From Micavibrio_B sp964633355 (GTDB lineage Bacteria > Pseudomonadota > Alphaproteobacteria > Micavibrionales > Micavibrionaceae): 51,737 bases of DNA. Shown piece after piece: positions 15,733 to 23,803 of this stretch. Made by a program: the position numbers and the translations under genes. The notes under the pieces are model-generated. The model made no database searches. It saw only the letters and a list, made by a program, of their open reading frames with translations, and was not told the DNA's origin. The stretch covers positions 1-51,737 of the forward strand of contig CAZWGO010000014.1 of assembly GCA_964633355.1 (NCBI GenBank), written 5' to 3'. Numbering within the stretch: the first letter of the stretch is position 1; each line of letters starts with the position of its first letter.

Positions 15733-16743
15733 GTGACAAATATTATCTTCAATCGGCGTGATGATATCGAGATTATTACCCTTGATAGGCCGGAAGCGCT
15801 GAATGCACTGAACAGTGAGATGGTCGATGCATTGTTAGAGCGAATCGCCGAGCTAGAAAAGAATCCGCCAAAAGCCGTTTTTATCGAGGGGGCGGGGGAT
15901 CGCGCTTTTTGTGCCGGGGGAGATATCAAGGCAGCAAGGCTTGGCGCGATCGCTGTCAGGGAAGGTAAGATTCCTCTGTCGTCGGTCGTCGATTTTTTCG
16001 TGCGCGAATACCACATGAATAAGGCTTTGTTCCATGCATCTTTTCCGACTATTTCCTTTATGGGCGGTATTACTATGGGCGGCGGGGTTGGTATCGCCGG
16101 CGCCTGTAAATATAAGATTGCTACGGAAAAAACGGTATGGGCGATGCCGGAAGTGACAATAGGTTTTTTCCCCGATGTCGGCGCGGCGTATTATCTTTCT
16201 CGCGCACCCCATCATGTTGGTAACTATCTGGCTCTAACTGGCGGACATCTGACAAATCCGGCGGATTTGATTAAATGCGGTCTGGCCACGCATTTTATAC
16301 CGTCCGATAAAAAAGACGATTTGATCGCCGCCTTGGAAACCGAAAATATCGAACCTGTACTGGCAGAATTTTCGTCAGATACCGATACTGGCATATTGCC
16401 CTATGAAAAGATTGATAATTGCTTCTCAGCATCCAGTGTCGAGGAAATTCTGGATAGATTGGAAAATGAGGGTAGTGATTGGGCGATATCAACGCGTGAT
16501 ACTATTCTGTCAAAATCTCCGACCAGCCTGAAAGTGGCCTTAAAGCATGTCAAAATGGCGGGCGAAGAAAGCTTTGATGCTGTTGTTTCCCGCGATTTGA
16601 AGCTGGCGGAATTTTTCTTGGCTGGCGATGACCTGATCGAAGGGGTGAGGGCGGCTGTCGTTGACAAGGATAAATCACCCAAATGGAACCCGCAGAGGCT
16701 AGAAGATGTTGGGATGAAGCAAATTGAAGACATATTTAATTAA
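15733..16743 (+). CDS. Enoyl-CoA hydratase/isomerase family, probable 3-hydroxyisobutyryl-CoA hydrolase
   Basis: A 336-residue crotonase-fold enzyme. It is longer than simple enoyl-CoA hydratases and carries the hydrolase-type segment AMPEVTIGFFPDVGAAYYLS. The oxyanion-hole motifs are RAFCAGGDIKA and GGITMGGGVGIAG. The family hydrolyses 3-hydroxyisobutyryl-CoA in valine breakdown. It probably starts at GTG 15733, preceded by a GGGGG stretch. A glutaryl-CoA dehydrogenase gene nearby fits amino-acid catabolism. A related acyl-CoA activity cannot be excluded. Confidence 0.85.
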   Translation: MTNIIFNRRDDIEIITLDRPEALNALNSEMVDALLERIAELEKNPPKAVFIEGAGDRAFCAGGDIKAARLGAIAVREGKIPLSSVVDFFVREYHMNKALFHASFPTISFMGGITMGGGVGIAGACKYKIATEKTVWAMPEVTIGFFPDVGAAYYLSRAPHHVGNYLALTGGHLTNPADLIKCGLATHFIPSDKKDDLIAALETENIEPVLAEFSSDTDTGILPYEKIDNCFSASSVEEILDRLENEGSDWAISTRDTILSKSPTSLKVALKHVKMAGEESFDAVVSRDLKLAEFFLAGDDLIEGVRAAVVDKDKSPKWNPQRLEDVGMKQIEDIFN

Positions 16744-16829
16744 AATTTAGGATTGGTGCTTTAGGCTCGTTAGGTTAGAATTTATTAGTACCGTCTCAAG
16801 TTTTTCATATTCCTTTCAGGAGCTTACCA

Positions 16830-17309
16830 GTGACTTCAGCCTATTATGACACCATTCAACTGATTGAACGCCTGCACCGTTATTTTCTGGATGTGGTCAA
16901 AACCGAGATCGACCGCAAAGGAATTCAGGACATCAACAACATTCAAGCGATGATCTTGCACAATGTCGGCAGTGACGAGATGACCGTCGGCGAATTGACA
17001 TTGCGCGGTTATTATCTCGGCTCCAACGTTTCTTATAACGTCAAAAAAATGACTGAAAATGGCTACATTGCCCAGGAACGTTCCGTACATGACAAACGTT
17101 CCATTCGCGTCAAGCTGACAGATAAAGGCCGTGACTTGCACAAACTTCTTGATGAGGTTTTCAAAAAACACGAAACGAAACTGGCCGAGCAAAAAATCGA
17201 AAACGCCGATCTGGTCGATCTCAATCATACGATGAAACAACTGGAACGCTTCTGGGCAAGCCAGACATCCTTCAGCGGTATGACGCCGAGCGATCTGGAA
17301 GATTTTTAA
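16830..17309 (+). CDS. ldtR: MarR-family regulator, LdtR type
   Basis: A 159-residue winged-helix MarR protein. The N-terminus TSAYYDTIQLIERLHRYFLD and the DNA-binding stretch GYYLGSNVSYNVKKMTENGY match the LdtR group of alphaproteobacteria as I know it. LdtR regulates an L,D-transpeptidase gene in Liberibacter and rhizobia. The wing reads SVHDKRSIRVKLTDKG. The start is GTG at 16830 with AGGAGC seven bases upstream. It stands alone between two catabolic genes facing it on either side. The transpeptidase at 3536 is a possible target; that link is inference. Confidence 0.82.
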   Translation: MTSAYYDTIQLIERLHRYFLDVVKTEIDRKGIQDINNIQAMILHNVGSDEMTVGELTLRGYYLGSNVSYNVKKMTENGYIAQERSVHDKRSIRVKLTDKGRDLHKLLDEVFKKHETKLAEQKIENADLVDLNHTMKQLERFWASQTSFSGMTPSDLEDF

Positions 17310-17343
17310 ATACAGCTAGTGCGATATTTTTGTATGGGCGTTT

Positions 17344-18516
17344 TCAAAACGCTGCAAATCCTGTTTGGGCGCGGCCTAAGATCAGTCCGTGAATATCGTA
17401 GGTTCCTTCATATGTATTGACGGCTTCCAAATTCATCATATGGCGAATGACATGATATTCATCAGAAATGCCGTTGCCGCCAAGCATGTCGCGGGCGGTG
17501 CGCGCAATCTCCAGAGACTTGCTACAATTATTACGTTTCAGAAGAGATACCATTTCTGGCGCGAGGCGTTTTTGATCCATCAATTGCCCGAGGCGATAAA
17601 CAGCCTGCAATCCTAATGTAATTTCCGTCTGCATGTTGGCCAGCTTGGTCTGGATGAGTTGCTGTGCGGCTAGAGGCTTACCATAGATCACGCGATCCAT
17701 CGTATATTGTCGTGCGATATGCCAGCAATTTTCAGCCGCGCCAAGGACGCCCCAGGAAATACCATATCGGGCTTTGTTGAGGCACATCAGCGCCGATTTC
17801 AATCCTTCGACTTTAGGTAATTTATTTTCTTCGGGCACGAAAACATCATCCATCATAATGCCGCCGGTCACGGAAGCGCGAAGCGAGAACTTGCCATTTA
17901 TTTTTGGCGCTTCCAGCCCTTTCATGCCTTTTTCTAAAATATAGCCTGTAAACTTGCCGTCATCATCGGCGGCCCAGACAACAAAGACATCGGCGACAGG
18001 TGAATTGGTGATCCATTGTTTGGCACCGGAAATTTTATAGCCGCCATCAACTTTGCGCGCGCGGGTTTTTAAATTGGACGGATCTGATCCGCCATCAGGC
18101 TCGGTCAAACCGAAGCAGCCGATTAACTCACCCATGGCAAGGCCGGGCAGGTATTTATCTTTTTGCTCTTCTGAGCCAAACATATAAATCGGGTACATTA
18201 CGAGCGAAGACTGAACAGAAAATGCCGAGCGATAGCTTGAATCCACGCGCTCCAGTTCGCGGGCGATAAGGCCATAAGAAACTTCGGAAACGCCCGCGCA
18301 GCCATAACCTTGCAATGTTGGTCCAAGAAAACCGAGAGCGCCCATTTCTTTCATTAGAGCTGGATCGAATTTCTCATGGCGGTTGGCTTCTATAATCCCC
18401 GGCAAAAGGCGGTCTTGCGCGAAATCATGAGCCGAAGTCTGGATCATGCGCTCGTCATCGGTTAGCTCTTCATTGAGAAGGAGCGGATCTGCCCATTGGA
18501 ATTGAGGTTTGGTCAT
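17344..18516 (-). CDS. gcdH: Glutaryl-CoA dehydrogenase
   Basis: A 390-residue acyl-CoA dehydrogenase of the glutaryl-CoA type. It oxidises and decarboxylates glutaryl-CoA to crotonyl-CoA in lysine and tryptophan breakdown, using FAD. CFGLTEPDGGSDPSNL and KQWITNSPVADVFVVWA are the FAD and substrate regions. The C-terminal NTYEGTYDIHGLILGRA contains the catalytic Glu370 and the glutaryl-specific context. Length and start are standard. The gene is convergent with ldtR and divergent from a small conserved gene. Confidence 0.92.
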   Translation of the reverse strand: MTKPQFQWADPLLLNEELTDDERMIQTSAHDFAQDRLLPGIIEANRHEKFDPALMKEMGALGFLGPTLQGYGCAGVSEVSYGLIARELERVDSSYRSAFSVQSSLVMYPIYMFGSEEQKDKYLPGLAMGELIGCFGLTEPDGGSDPSNLKTRARKVDGGYKISGAKQWITNSPVADVFVVWAADDDGKFTGYILEKGMKGLEAPKINGKFSLRASVTGGIMMDDVFVPEENKLPKVEGLKSALMCLNKARYGISWGVLGAAENCWHIARQYTMDRVIYGKPLAAQQLIQTKLANMQTEITLGLQAVYRLGQLMDQKRLAPEMVSLLKRNNCSKSLEIARTARDMLGGNGISDEYHVIRHMMNLEAVNTYEGTYDIHGLILGRAQTGFAAF

Positions 18517-18550
18517 TGTCGCCTCCGGTGTTTGCCGCTACAACTATACT

Positions 18551-18757
18551 ATGACCGACAAGCTCTTAAAAGGCCGTGAAGTTTTCCTTGAGTTCATACC
18601 GATGGGTTCCATTGTCAAGGTTACTGCTATGGACACGCAAAGCATGACGGAAATCTCCATTCAAGGGCCAAGGACTGCTGGTGAAGAAGCCTTGAAACAC
18701 AATGCTTTGCGCCGTTTGGAATATGTCATGAAAAAGAAGGGGATTTTGCCTGCCTAA
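18551..18757 (+). CDS. Small conserved protein (DUF6898-like)
   Basis: A 68-residue protein read from the ATG at 18551 (MTDKLLKGREVFLEFIPMGS). A longer GTG-initiated version from 18509 would overlap gcdH and adds an atypical N-terminus. VKVTAMDTQSMTEISIQGP and LKHNALRRLEYVMKKKG resemble a small alphaproteobacterial family I know as DUF6898, often found beside glyA. Here only rpiA lies between. Function unknown. It is predicted to be a small soluble beta/alpha protein. Confidence 0.75.
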   Translation: MTDKLLKGREVFLEFIPMGSIVKVTAMDTQSMTEISIQGPRTAGEEALKHNALRRLEYVMKKKGILPA

Positions 18758-18807
18758 AAGCATGATTTAGGTTGATATTGGGGTGCCTGACCCTCTATAC
18801 CCTAAGC

Positions 18808-19506
18808 ATGCTTTGGACCAATCCGTTATCGAAAAAACTCCCGGATTACGGGAATATATCAAATCTTGAAGAAAAGAAGGCTGTAGCGCAAAAGCTGGCC
18901 GGAGAGGTCAAAGACGGGCAAGTCATTGGCGTTGGCTCAGGCTCGACTTCCTTTCTGGCGCTACAGGCGATTGCGCAAGTCGTCAAAGACAAGAAATCTA
19001 CCTGTCAATTTATTCCTTCATCGCGTGAAATTCACATGACTTGTCTTGCTTTAGGGCTACAGGTTTCGTCGCTACTCGATGCGCGCCCCGACTGGTATTT
19101 TGATGGAGCCGATGAAGTCGATGCTTCCGGCAATCTGATCAAAGGCCGTGGTGGAGCTATGACCCGCGAGAAGATGGTCATGGTGGCTGCGCCGAAAACA
19201 TTCATCCTTGTCGATCAGAGCAAATTCGTGGAACAATTGGGTCAGAAATTTGCAGTGCCGGTCGAGGTCAATCAGGAAAGCGCTAATTATGTTGAAGAGC
19301 AGCTCTTAAAGCTCGGTGCGGCTGAAACAATGGTTCGTCCTGCCAAGGGCAAAGATGGTGCAATCGTAACGGAATCCGGGCATTTTATCCTCGATGCTAA
19401 ATTCGATACGATCGGCGCAAGCCTTGAGAAAGATATCAAATCCATTACAGGCGTCATCGAAAGCGGCCTGTTCTGGGGTTATAAACCGGAAATTTTAACC
19501 AGCTGA
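18808..19506 (+). CDS. rpiA: Ribose-5-phosphate isomerase A
   Basis: A 232-residue RpiA that interconverts ribose 5-phosphate and ribulose 5-phosphate in the pentose phosphate pathway. GVGSGSTSFLAL is the phosphate loop. DGADEVDASGNLIKGRGGAM is the active-site signature containing the catalytic Asp and Lys. I prefer the ATG at 18808; a TTG at 18772 would add 12 hydrophobic residues not usual for the family. glyA follows after 14 bp and is probably cotranscribed. Confidence 0.93.
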   Translation: MLWTNPLSKKLPDYGNISNLEEKKAVAQKLAGEVKDGQVIGVGSGSTSFLALQAIAQVVKDKKSTCQFIPSSREIHMTCLALGLQVSSLLDARPDWYFDGADEVDASGNLIKGRGGAMTREKMVMVAAPKTFILVDQSKFVEQLGQKFAVPVEVNQESANYVEEQLLKLGAAETMVRPAKGKDGAIVTESGHFILDAKFDTIGASLEKDIKSITGVIESGLFWGYKPEILTS

Positions 19507-19520
19507 AAAGGGAACGCACA

Positions 19521-20840
19521 ATGTCGCAAGCACTGAAGAAAGAAACCGAAATGACCAACCCATATTTTTCCGCTCCGCTATCTCAAATCGATCCTGAAGT
19601 TTTCAAATCCATGCAGGGCGAATTCAAACGCCAGCAAGATCAAATCGAATTGATCGCATCTGAGAACATAGTCTCTTACGCCGTTCTGCAAGCGCAAGGT
19701 TCGGTGCTCACCAACAAATACGCCGAAGGATATCCGGGTAAGCGTTACTATCAGGGCTGCGAATTCGTTGACCAGACAGAGCAATTGGCAATCGACCGCG
19801 CGAAAAAACTTTTCAATTGCGAATTTGCCAATGTTCAGCCGAATTCCGGTTCACAGGCCAATCAGGGCGTCTTCATGGCTTTGCTGCAGCCAGGCGATAC
19901 AATTCTCGGAATGTCGCTGGCTTCCGGCGGCCACTTAACCCATGGCGCGGCGCCGAACCAATCCGGCAAATGGTTCAAGGCTGTTCAATACGGCGTGAAA
20001 AAAGAAGACGGTTTGATCGATTACGCCGAAGTCGAAGCCTTGGCGATGGAGCATAAACCGAAAATGATCGTCTGCGGTGCGTCTGCTTACCCACGAGTGA
20101 TCGACTTCAAAAAATTCCGTGAAATCGCAGATAAAGTCAGCGCGTTATTATTCGCTGATATTGCGCACTACGCGGGCTTAATTGCTGGTGGCTCTTATCC
20201 ATCGGCATTCCCGCATGCCCATGTTGCGACCACGACAACGCATAAGACGCTACGCGGACCTCGCGGCGGCATGATCATGACGAATGACGAAGCCATTGCA
20301 AAGAAAATTAACTCGGCTATTTTCCCGGGTATTCAGGGCGGCCCGCTTGAGCATGTCATTGCCGGTAAAGCTGTTTGTTTCCTTGAAGCATCCAAGCCTG
20401 AATTCAAACAATACGCGGCGGATATCGTATCGAATGCAAAAATCCTTGCGCAGACTTTAATCGATGGCGGTCTGGATATCGTCTCCGGCGGTACGGATTC
20501 TCACATCGTGCTTGTCGATCTGCGCCCTAAGAACCTGACCGGCAAAGTCGTCGATCTGGCTCTGGAACATGCCGGTATTACCTGTAACAAAAACGCCGTT
20601 CCTTATGATCCGGCGCCGCCGATGGTGACCTCCGGTATCCGTCTTGGAACTCCAGCTGGTACAACACGCGGCTTCGGTCCTACAGAGTGGAAAGAGATTG
20701 GCAAATTGATCTTGGAAGTCGTTGATGGTCTAGCCGTTAACGGTGATGAAGGCAACGCGGATGTCGAAAAAGCCGTTCGCGTAAAAGTAAAAGCGCTATG
20801 CGATAAATTCCCGATTTACGCAGATGCGATTAGCGGCTAA
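19521..20840 (+). CDS. glyA: Serine hydroxymethyltransferase
   Basis: A 439-residue PLP enzyme that interconverts serine and glycine and charges tetrahydrofolate with one-carbon units. The PLP lysine is Lys242 in TTTTHKTLRGPRGG. IELIASENIVSYAVLQAQGS and NKYAEGYPGKRYYQGCE are invariant family segments. The ATG at 19521 has AAAGGGA just upstream; an internal ATG at 19551 is possible. The stop overlaps the nrdR start by one base. The glyA-nrdR order is common in alphaproteobacteria. Confidence 0.97.
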   Translation: MSQALKKETEMTNPYFSAPLSQIDPEVFKSMQGEFKRQQDQIELIASENIVSYAVLQAQGSVLTNKYAEGYPGKRYYQGCEFVDQTEQLAIDRAKKLFNCEFANVQPNSGSQANQGVFMALLQPGDTILGMSLASGGHLTHGAAPNQSGKWFKAVQYGVKKEDGLIDYAEVEALAMEHKPKMIVCGASAYPRVIDFKKFREIADKVSALLFADIAHYAGLIAGGSYPSAFPHAHVATTTTHKTLRGPRGGMIMTNDEAIAKKINSAIFPGIQGGPLEHVIAGKAVCFLEASKPEFKQYAADIVSNAKILAQTLIDGGLDIVSGGTDSHIVLVDLRPKNLTGKVVDLALEHAGITCNKNAVPYDPAPPMVTSGIRLGTPAGTTRGFGPTEWKEIGKLILEVVDGLAVNGDEGNADVEKAVRVKVKALCDKFPIYADAISG

Positions 20841-21322
20841 TGCATTGCCCGTTCTGTTCATTCGAGGAAACGCAAGTCAAAGACTCCCGTCCGACTGAGG
20901 ACGGGACGTCGATCCGTCGCCGCCGCGCCTGTCCTGATTGCGGGGCGCGTTTCACGACATTCGAGCGTATCCAGCTTCGTGATTTGACGGTGATTAAAGC
21001 AGGCGGGCGCAAGCAAATGTTCGACCGCGATAAAGTCACACGCTCCATGGAAGTCGCTCTTCGCAAGCGTCCGGTCGGACCGGAGCAAATAGAGAAATCG
21101 GTGAATTCGATCGTGCGTCAATTGGAGACCAGCGGCGAGAGCGAAATTACGACCGAGCAAATTGGCGAGCTTGTGATGCGTGCGCTGATCCAGCTAGATA
21201 ATGTTGGCTACATTCGCTATGCCTCGGTTTATAAAGATTTTAGCAAGGCTGATGATTTCAAAACCTTTGTCAAAGACTTGAGTGAGTTGCAAATCAAGCG
21301 CAACGAAACAGCGGCTGAATAA
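20840..21322 (+). CDS. nrdR: Transcriptional repressor NrdR
   Basis: A 160-residue NrdR, which represses ribonucleotide reductase genes through NrdR boxes and senses ATP/dATP. The zinc ribbon is Cys3, Cys6, Cys31 and Cys34. ARFTTFERIQLRDLTVIKAG leads into the ATP-cone domain. YIRYASVYKDFSKADDF is the typical C-terminus. The gene overlaps glyA by one base and converges on ribE with a gap of two bases. No NrdR target gene lies in the window. Confidence 0.96.
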   Translation: MHCPFCSFEETQVKDSRPTEDGTSIRRRRACPDCGARFTTFERIQLRDLTVIKAGGRKQMFDRDKVTRSMEVALRKRPVGPEQIEKSVNSIVRQLETSGESEITTEQIGELVMRALIQLDNVGYIRYASVYKDFSKADDFKTFVKDLSELQIKRNETAAE

Positions 21323-21324
21323 TT

Positions 21325-21909
21325 CTAATCCATCATCCGTGCGACATAGCGTGCCAACATATCAATCTCCATATTGAGTTTGTCGCCGACTTTACGTTGG
21401 CCAAGCGTCGTGACCGCCAAAGTGTGCGGAATGATGTTGATGTCGAAAACATTTCCTTCAACATGATTGACGGTGAGGGATATACCGTCCAGCGCGACCG
21501 ATCCCTTGGCAGCGACGAATTTTTCCAGTGTCTTCGGCGTTTCGATTTTAAATCGCCATGACTCGCCCTCGGTCTCGATGGATTTGACTATCGCTAGTCC
21601 ATCGACATGGCCGCTGACAATATGTCCGCCCATTTCGTCGCCTAGGCGAAGTGAACGTTCCAGATTAATCTCTGTGCCTTCAACCCAATCACCGAGATTG
21701 GTTTTCGACAAGGTTTCGCCGGACACGTAAACCGTGAACCAGTCGGTTCCTTTTTCTGTCACTGTCAAGCAGCAGCCGGAGCAGGCGATAGACGCGCCGA
21801 GATCGACGGATGTCATTTCGAATGGCGTTTGAATTTTAAAAATCCTGTCCGTTTCCTGTGTGGTGACAGAAAGGATTTTCCCTTTGCCTATTATTATCCC
21901 TGTAAACAT
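21325..21909 (-). CDS. ribE: Riboflavin synthase alpha chain
   Basis: A 194-residue riboflavin synthase that dismutates two molecules of dimethyl-ribityllumazine to riboflavin. Two lumazine-binding repeats are visible: MFTGIIIGKGKI to LDGISLTVNHVEGN, with SVALDGISLTVN as the second-domain signature and CSGCCLTV in the first. GGHIVSGHVDGLA is also conserved. It is the second gene of a ribH-ribE operon, its start overlapping the ribH stop by one base, and so lies under the FMN riboswitch. Confidence 0.94.
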   Translation of the reverse strand: MFTGIIIGKGKILSVTTQETDRIFKIQTPFEMTSVDLGASIACSGCCLTVTEKGTDWFTVYVSGETLSKTNLGDWVEGTEINLERSLRLGDEMGGHIVSGHVDGLAIVKSIETEGESWRFKIETPKTLEKFVAAKGSVALDGISLTVNHVEGNVFDINIIPHTLAVTTLGQRKVGDKLNMEIDMLARYVARMMD

Positions 21910-22373
21910 TAAGCTGCTTTCAATTGCGTTTTGAGCTGTCTCATATTCTCCAATGTCTTCAACGCCGCTGCCGCTAATTCCTGGCCCTTCTTTTTAAAAT
22001 GATTGAAGAAATAAGTTTGATGTTCTTCGTGCTCATGAAAATTCTTCGGTGTCAGGATCATCGATAGAACGGGAATTTCTGTATCGAGGCTGACGCGCAT
22101 GATGCCGTCGATGACTGCCGTCGTCACAAATTCATGACGATAAATGCCGCCGTCGACAATAAGTCCACCACAAGCGATCAGGGAATAGCGTCCGCTTTTA
22201 GCAAGTAATTGCGACTGCAGCGGAATTTCCAGACTGCCGGGCACTTCATAGATATCTATATTGTTTTTTGGGAAACCTGCTTTTTCAAGCTCTGAGATGA
22301 AGCTTTCGCGGCCTTGGCCGACAATGTCCGAATGCCATCCGGCTTGAATAAATGCGATACGATCTTTAGTCAT
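21909..22373 (-). CDS. ribH: 6,7-dimethyl-8-ribityllumazine synthase, RibH2 type
   Basis: A 154-residue lumazine synthase. AFIQAGWHSDIVGQGRESF, YEVPGSLEIPL, DGGIYRHEFV and LTPKNFHEHEEHQTYFFNHF match the type II (RibH2) enzymes of Brucella and Mesorhizobium rather than the icosahedral type. RibH2 enzymes are decameric. In those relatives the gene is known to sit under an FMN riboswitch, as here. It makes the substrate of the downstream RibE. ribD and ribBA are not in the window. Confidence 0.9.
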   Translation of the reverse strand: MTKDRIAFIQAGWHSDIVGQGRESFISELEKAGFPKNNIDIYEVPGSLEIPLQSQLLAKSGRYSLIACGGLIVDGGIYRHEFVTTAVIDGIMRVSLDTEIPVLSMILTPKNFHEHEEHQTYFFNHFKKKGQELAAAALKTLENMRQLKTQLKAA

Positions 22374-22454
22374 TTTACTTTACCCTTTCAAAATACAAAC
22401 AGGGCATCGCAAAATGAACGCGCGTTCGCACATCACATGCAAACGTGAATTTAT

Positions 22455-22580
22455 CCTGCTCTCTTTCATCCAGACTTTAACTGTCGGCTCTGGAATTACA
22501 CCAGATCTGCTGACACTTCTCACATGAGAAGCCGCTCGCGGGCTTTACCGCCGGTGGGGAATTACGCCCCGCCCTGAGAA
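22455..22580 (-). promoter_or_regulatory. FMN riboswitch (RFN element) upstream of ribH
   Basis: Read on the minus strand this is a textbook RFN element. It contains AGGGCGGGG near the 5' end, then CCCCACCGGCGGTAAAG, AGCCCGCGAGC, GTGTAATTCCAGAGCCGACAG, and a closing GTCTGGATGAAAGAGAGCAG. The aptamer ends about 80 bases before the ribH start. A GAACGC/GCGTTC palindrome (22416-22427) lies in the expression platform. High FMN should lower ribH-ribE expression. Confidence 0.95.
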
Positions 22581-22676
22581 CAGGCTTAATATAGATATCT
22601 ACTTTTCGTTTAGCAAGCTTGACGAAGCTTCACCGGATATCGTAATGAACAGGACTATACAAAAGGGTTCTTGAAA

Positions 22677-23114
22677 ATGTCCGGTTCAAAAAAAGCGCGT
22701 TCGACTTCCGCAAGGTTATTTTCGGTTCAGGCCGTTTATCAGGCTTTGCAAACCGAGAAATCTCCTATTTCCCTTGTAAATGAATATCTTCAGCACAATG
22801 TCGGCATGGACCTCGAAGACGGGGAAATGGTCACGCCGGATGAAAGCCTCTTTAAAAGCATTCTCTCTGGTGTCAGCAACCGTTCGGAAGAACTCTCAGA
22901 CATACTAAAGGCACGGCTTGCAACGCCAGAAATCGACTCTCTCTTAAAAGCGATCCTTCTTTGCGGTATTTACGAGCTTTTGGCCCATACAGATATCGAT
23001 GCACCAATCATTATTGCCGATTACCTGAATGTCACCCATGGATTTTATGCCGGCTCCGAAGCCAAGCTCGTCAATGGTATCCTTGACGCAGTTGCGAAGA
23101 ATTCCCGTAACTAA
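22677..23114 (+). CDS. nusB: Transcription antitermination factor NusB
   Basis: A 145-residue all-helical NusB, which binds boxA RNA with S10 in rRNA antitermination. KARSTSARLFSVQAVYQAL at the N-terminus and LKAILLCGIYELLAH, PIIIADYLNVTHGFYAGSE and VNGILDAVAKN at the C-terminus are diagnostic. The start is ATG 22677 or TTG 22671; both lie near AAAGGG. nusB usually follows ribH on the same strand in this class. Here the two diverge around the FMN riboswitch. Confidence 0.93.
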   Translation: MSGSKKARSTSARLFSVQAVYQALQTEKSPISLVNEYLQHNVGMDLEDGEMVTPDESLFKSILSGVSNRSEELSDILKARLATPEIDSLLKAILLCGIYELLAHTDIDAPIIIADYLNVTHGFYAGSEAKLVNGILDAVAKNSRN

Positions 23115-23136
23115 ATTTCTAAGTCATTGTTTTTTC

Positions 23137-23162
23137 ACATAAAACAAATATTAGTTTTATGT
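23137..23162. terminator. Stem-loop after nusB, possible terminator
   Basis: A perfect 9-bp A/T-rich stem (ACATAAAAC at 23137-23145 with GTTTTATGT at 23154-23162) with an 8-nt loop. No T tract follows on the plus strand, so terminator function is uncertain. Confidence 0.4.
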
Positions 23163-23238
23163 AATCCTTACGAGTTCTTAAGATTCGGTGTTGTATTCTA
23201 GTTAGTGGGTTAAGACTAAAAGGGTTTAGGGACTTTCA

Positions 23239-23712
23239 ATGAAAAAAGCCGTAATTGCGATTATTGCTGTTTTGCTGCTCGGTGGCGGTGGTTTTGGTGC
23301 GTATACATTCTTCAACAAACCAGCCGAAGCGACTGAAACAAAAGAAGCTGCAAAAGCAGCCGAGGACGCACAAGCGGCCAAGGAAGCAGCCGTGCCGACT
23401 TTTGTCGAGCTAAAACCGCTTGTCCTTCCTGTGGTTGACCGCGATGGCGTATCCCAGATTATCAGCATCGTTATCTCTATTGAAACCGACGATCCTGCCA
23501 AGGCCGCCGAGGTCGAATTGATGCGTCCGCGCCTGACCGATGCTTATATTCAGGGCATGTATGGTGTCTTGAGTTCCAAGTCCGTGATGGAAGGCGGCAT
23601 TTTGCAAGTCGGCTATATTAAGAGCAGGCTGCAAAACATCACCAATAAGGTCATGGGCAAGGACAAAGTAAAAGACGTTCTTTTACAAGTCGTCCAGCAG
23701 CGCCAAGTTTAG
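23239..23712 (+). CDS. fliL: FliL-family flagellar basal-body-associated protein
   Basis: A 157-residue single-pass membrane protein. A helix at residues 5-25 is followed by an Ala/Glu/Lys-rich linker (30-50). The FliL-type periplasmic domain then contains VDRDGVSQIISIVISIETD and VELMRPRLTDAYIQGMYG. FliL proteins surround the MotA/MotB stator and support torque. It stands alone, away from a flagellar operon but about 8 kb from motA-motB. Family assignment is by pattern; an orthologous duplicate is possible. Confidence 0.8.
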   Translation: MKKAVIAIIAVLLLGGGGFGAYTFFNKPAEATETKEAAKAAEDAQAAKEAAVPTFVELKPLVLPVVDRDGVSQIISIVISIETDDPAKAAEVELMRPRLTDAYIQGMYGVLSSKSVMEGGILQVGYIKSRLQNITNKVMGKDKVKDVLLQVVQQRQV

Positions 23713-23803
23713 TTATTAATATTATTGCTGCGCCGCGACTTGCCCGACTCCCGATAGTTAGGCATCCTCTCTGACATATCACTCATGTCTTCGGGAGAAA
23801 GTC

